DNA from: Nitzschia sp. pyKryTriq1
Taxonomy: Eukaryota; Bacillariophyta; Bacillariophyceae; Bacillariales; Bacillariaceae
Length of the DNA stretch: 64,000 nucleotides
Direction: 5' to 3'
NCBI GenBank assembly: GCA_956465555.1
Contig: OY101123.1
Location: forward strand, 1,612,001-1,676,000
The notes beneath the pieces are model-generated. The model was not told where the DNA came from and ran no database searches. It saw nothing but the letters and a program-made list of their open reading frames with translations. The stretch's first letter is position 1. Each line of letters opens with the position of its first letter. A program made the position numbers and the translations under genes. This document shows positions 63,178-64,000 of this stretch, piece after piece.

Positions 63178-63952
63178 CTAGCAATCTGAATCTCCTATGA
63201 TGTCGTCCCTCCTGACAGCCCCCTCCGCAATATCATCATTGTCATCCCTGCTTGCTTCCCGCCGACGCTTGCCTGTTAGTGTTGGTGGAGATGCTGCTGC
63301 TACAGCGGATGGAGAGGGAGGAAGTCGTTTGACTCGATGAACTCGAGGTCGATACGTCTTGGAGGGTGGTATGTTGGCCTTGTCGATTTCCTCGCCAAAT
63401 TTCGTAATCATCGAAGTGGAAGCGTGTTTACTCCAAGTCGCCAGCGACCATTTCAGTAAAGGATCACAGTTTGTTTTCTTGGTGGGAGAGCAGGCAGTCG
63501 TAGGCCCCTTCCTGCGACTCGTCGCACATTATCCAGGCCGTGACAACCATAGCCAAGAACTCGAGGACGTTATTGGCTTGGCTACCTTCTTGTAGCTGTG
63601 ACCCTTTTGGTATTCGGATCCTCCATGCTCTCCCGGAGAAAGAATAGCCGGTGATGGTGAGAAAAGTCGCGAGGTGACCCAATCCAGTAACACCTACCAA
63701 GACAAAGCCCTCTTGGGTCTTCGCCAAGGTGATGTTATGGACGAATTTTACTTCTCCCTCGTTCAAGGCTACCAACATTGCGGCGTCTCCACCTGAGGCT
63801 GCCACCTCGAGCTTCATCGTTTCGGTTGTTGTGCTGTTTGTCGGGTCGAGATTGTCGAGTTGTTTCTCCGATTTTGCCTTCGCCCATGATCCGTCCTTTT
63901 GGATCCGCTCCTGGAGGAAATCCCTCCACTTCGGGTTACTAGGTTGCGCCAT
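63178..63952 (-). mobile_element. Probable retroelement fossil, RNase H-like region
   Basis: The minus strand encodes a stretch resembling the RNase H part of a retroelement polyprotein (motif NNVLEFLAMVVTAW after a W.I.IP segment), most like DIRS or related tyrosine-recombinase elements. Only a fragment is present, it is broken, and no element ends were found. Family is tentative. A host gene with chance resemblance is the alternative. Confidence 0.35.
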
Positions 63953-64000
63953 TGAATGGTTTGAAAGTTGCTTTTAAAGCTAATTAATCTAGAAATCCGA

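Overview
The window looks like nuclear DNA of a diatom, probably a pennate one; the species cannot be told from sequence alone. Reasons: spliceosomal introns of about 80-155 bp with GTAAGT-like donors and CAG/TAG acceptors; two to three N-termini that pair a signal peptide with a Phe directly after the predicted cleavage point (the ASAFAP-type plastid-import signal of diatoms and related algae); an OMP decarboxylase-OPRT fusion in the inverted order known from stramenopiles; and many long Asn/Gln/Ser-rich proteins. No rRNA, tRNA, CRISPR or prokaryote-type operon was found.

Layout. 0-16 kb: a partial coiled-coil gene running off the left edge, a TspO/MBR-like membrane protein, two type II membrane proteins that look glycan-related (a GH130-like propeller candidate and an FkbM-like methyltransferase), plastid translation factor TAB2, nucleolar NOP58 (with a 15-codon first exon), a DUF3291 protein and a large Ser/Lys-rich multi-pass membrane protein. 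15-29 kb: a GH20 hexosaminidase, a TPR protein, an MsrB-like protein, an adenylate kinase, a secreted prolyl-4-hydroxylase/ankyrin fusion, a nucleotide-sugar transporter and a probable 2OG-oxygenase pseudoenzyme. 29-41 kb: a protein of about seventeen 32-residue repeats, a Cys-rich single-pass surface protein, UMP synthase, a globin, a five-exon secreted or plastid protein and a small nuclear-type protein. 41.8-42.7 kb: a compact pogo-type DNA transposon with terminal inverted repeats, TA duplications and a surviving transposase tail. 43-54 kb: two divergent low-complexity Gly/Asn/Gln-rich proteins, a six-TM protein, a PARP-type zinc-finger protein and a two-TM SAP protein. 55-64 kb: a GT31-like glycosyltransferase beside a sulfotransferase, a Cys-rich membrane protein, an LRR protein and a retroelement fossil.

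Genes that could work together: the GH130-like, FkbM-like, GH20, nucleotide-sugar transporter, GT31-like and sulfotransferase proteins all fit Golgi or secretory glycan building and trimming. Clustering is loose apart from the GT31-sulfotransferase pair.

Non-coding DNA is also distinctive. Spacers carry clusters of GTAC/TACCGGTA palindromes, a perfect 38-bp inverted repeat near 20.2 kb, a recurring GTAG(A/T)CTAC palindrome, and a tract near 27.1 kb that is almost devoid of G and T. Exon joins were derived by eye from splice consensus and reading frame; none has transcript support here.
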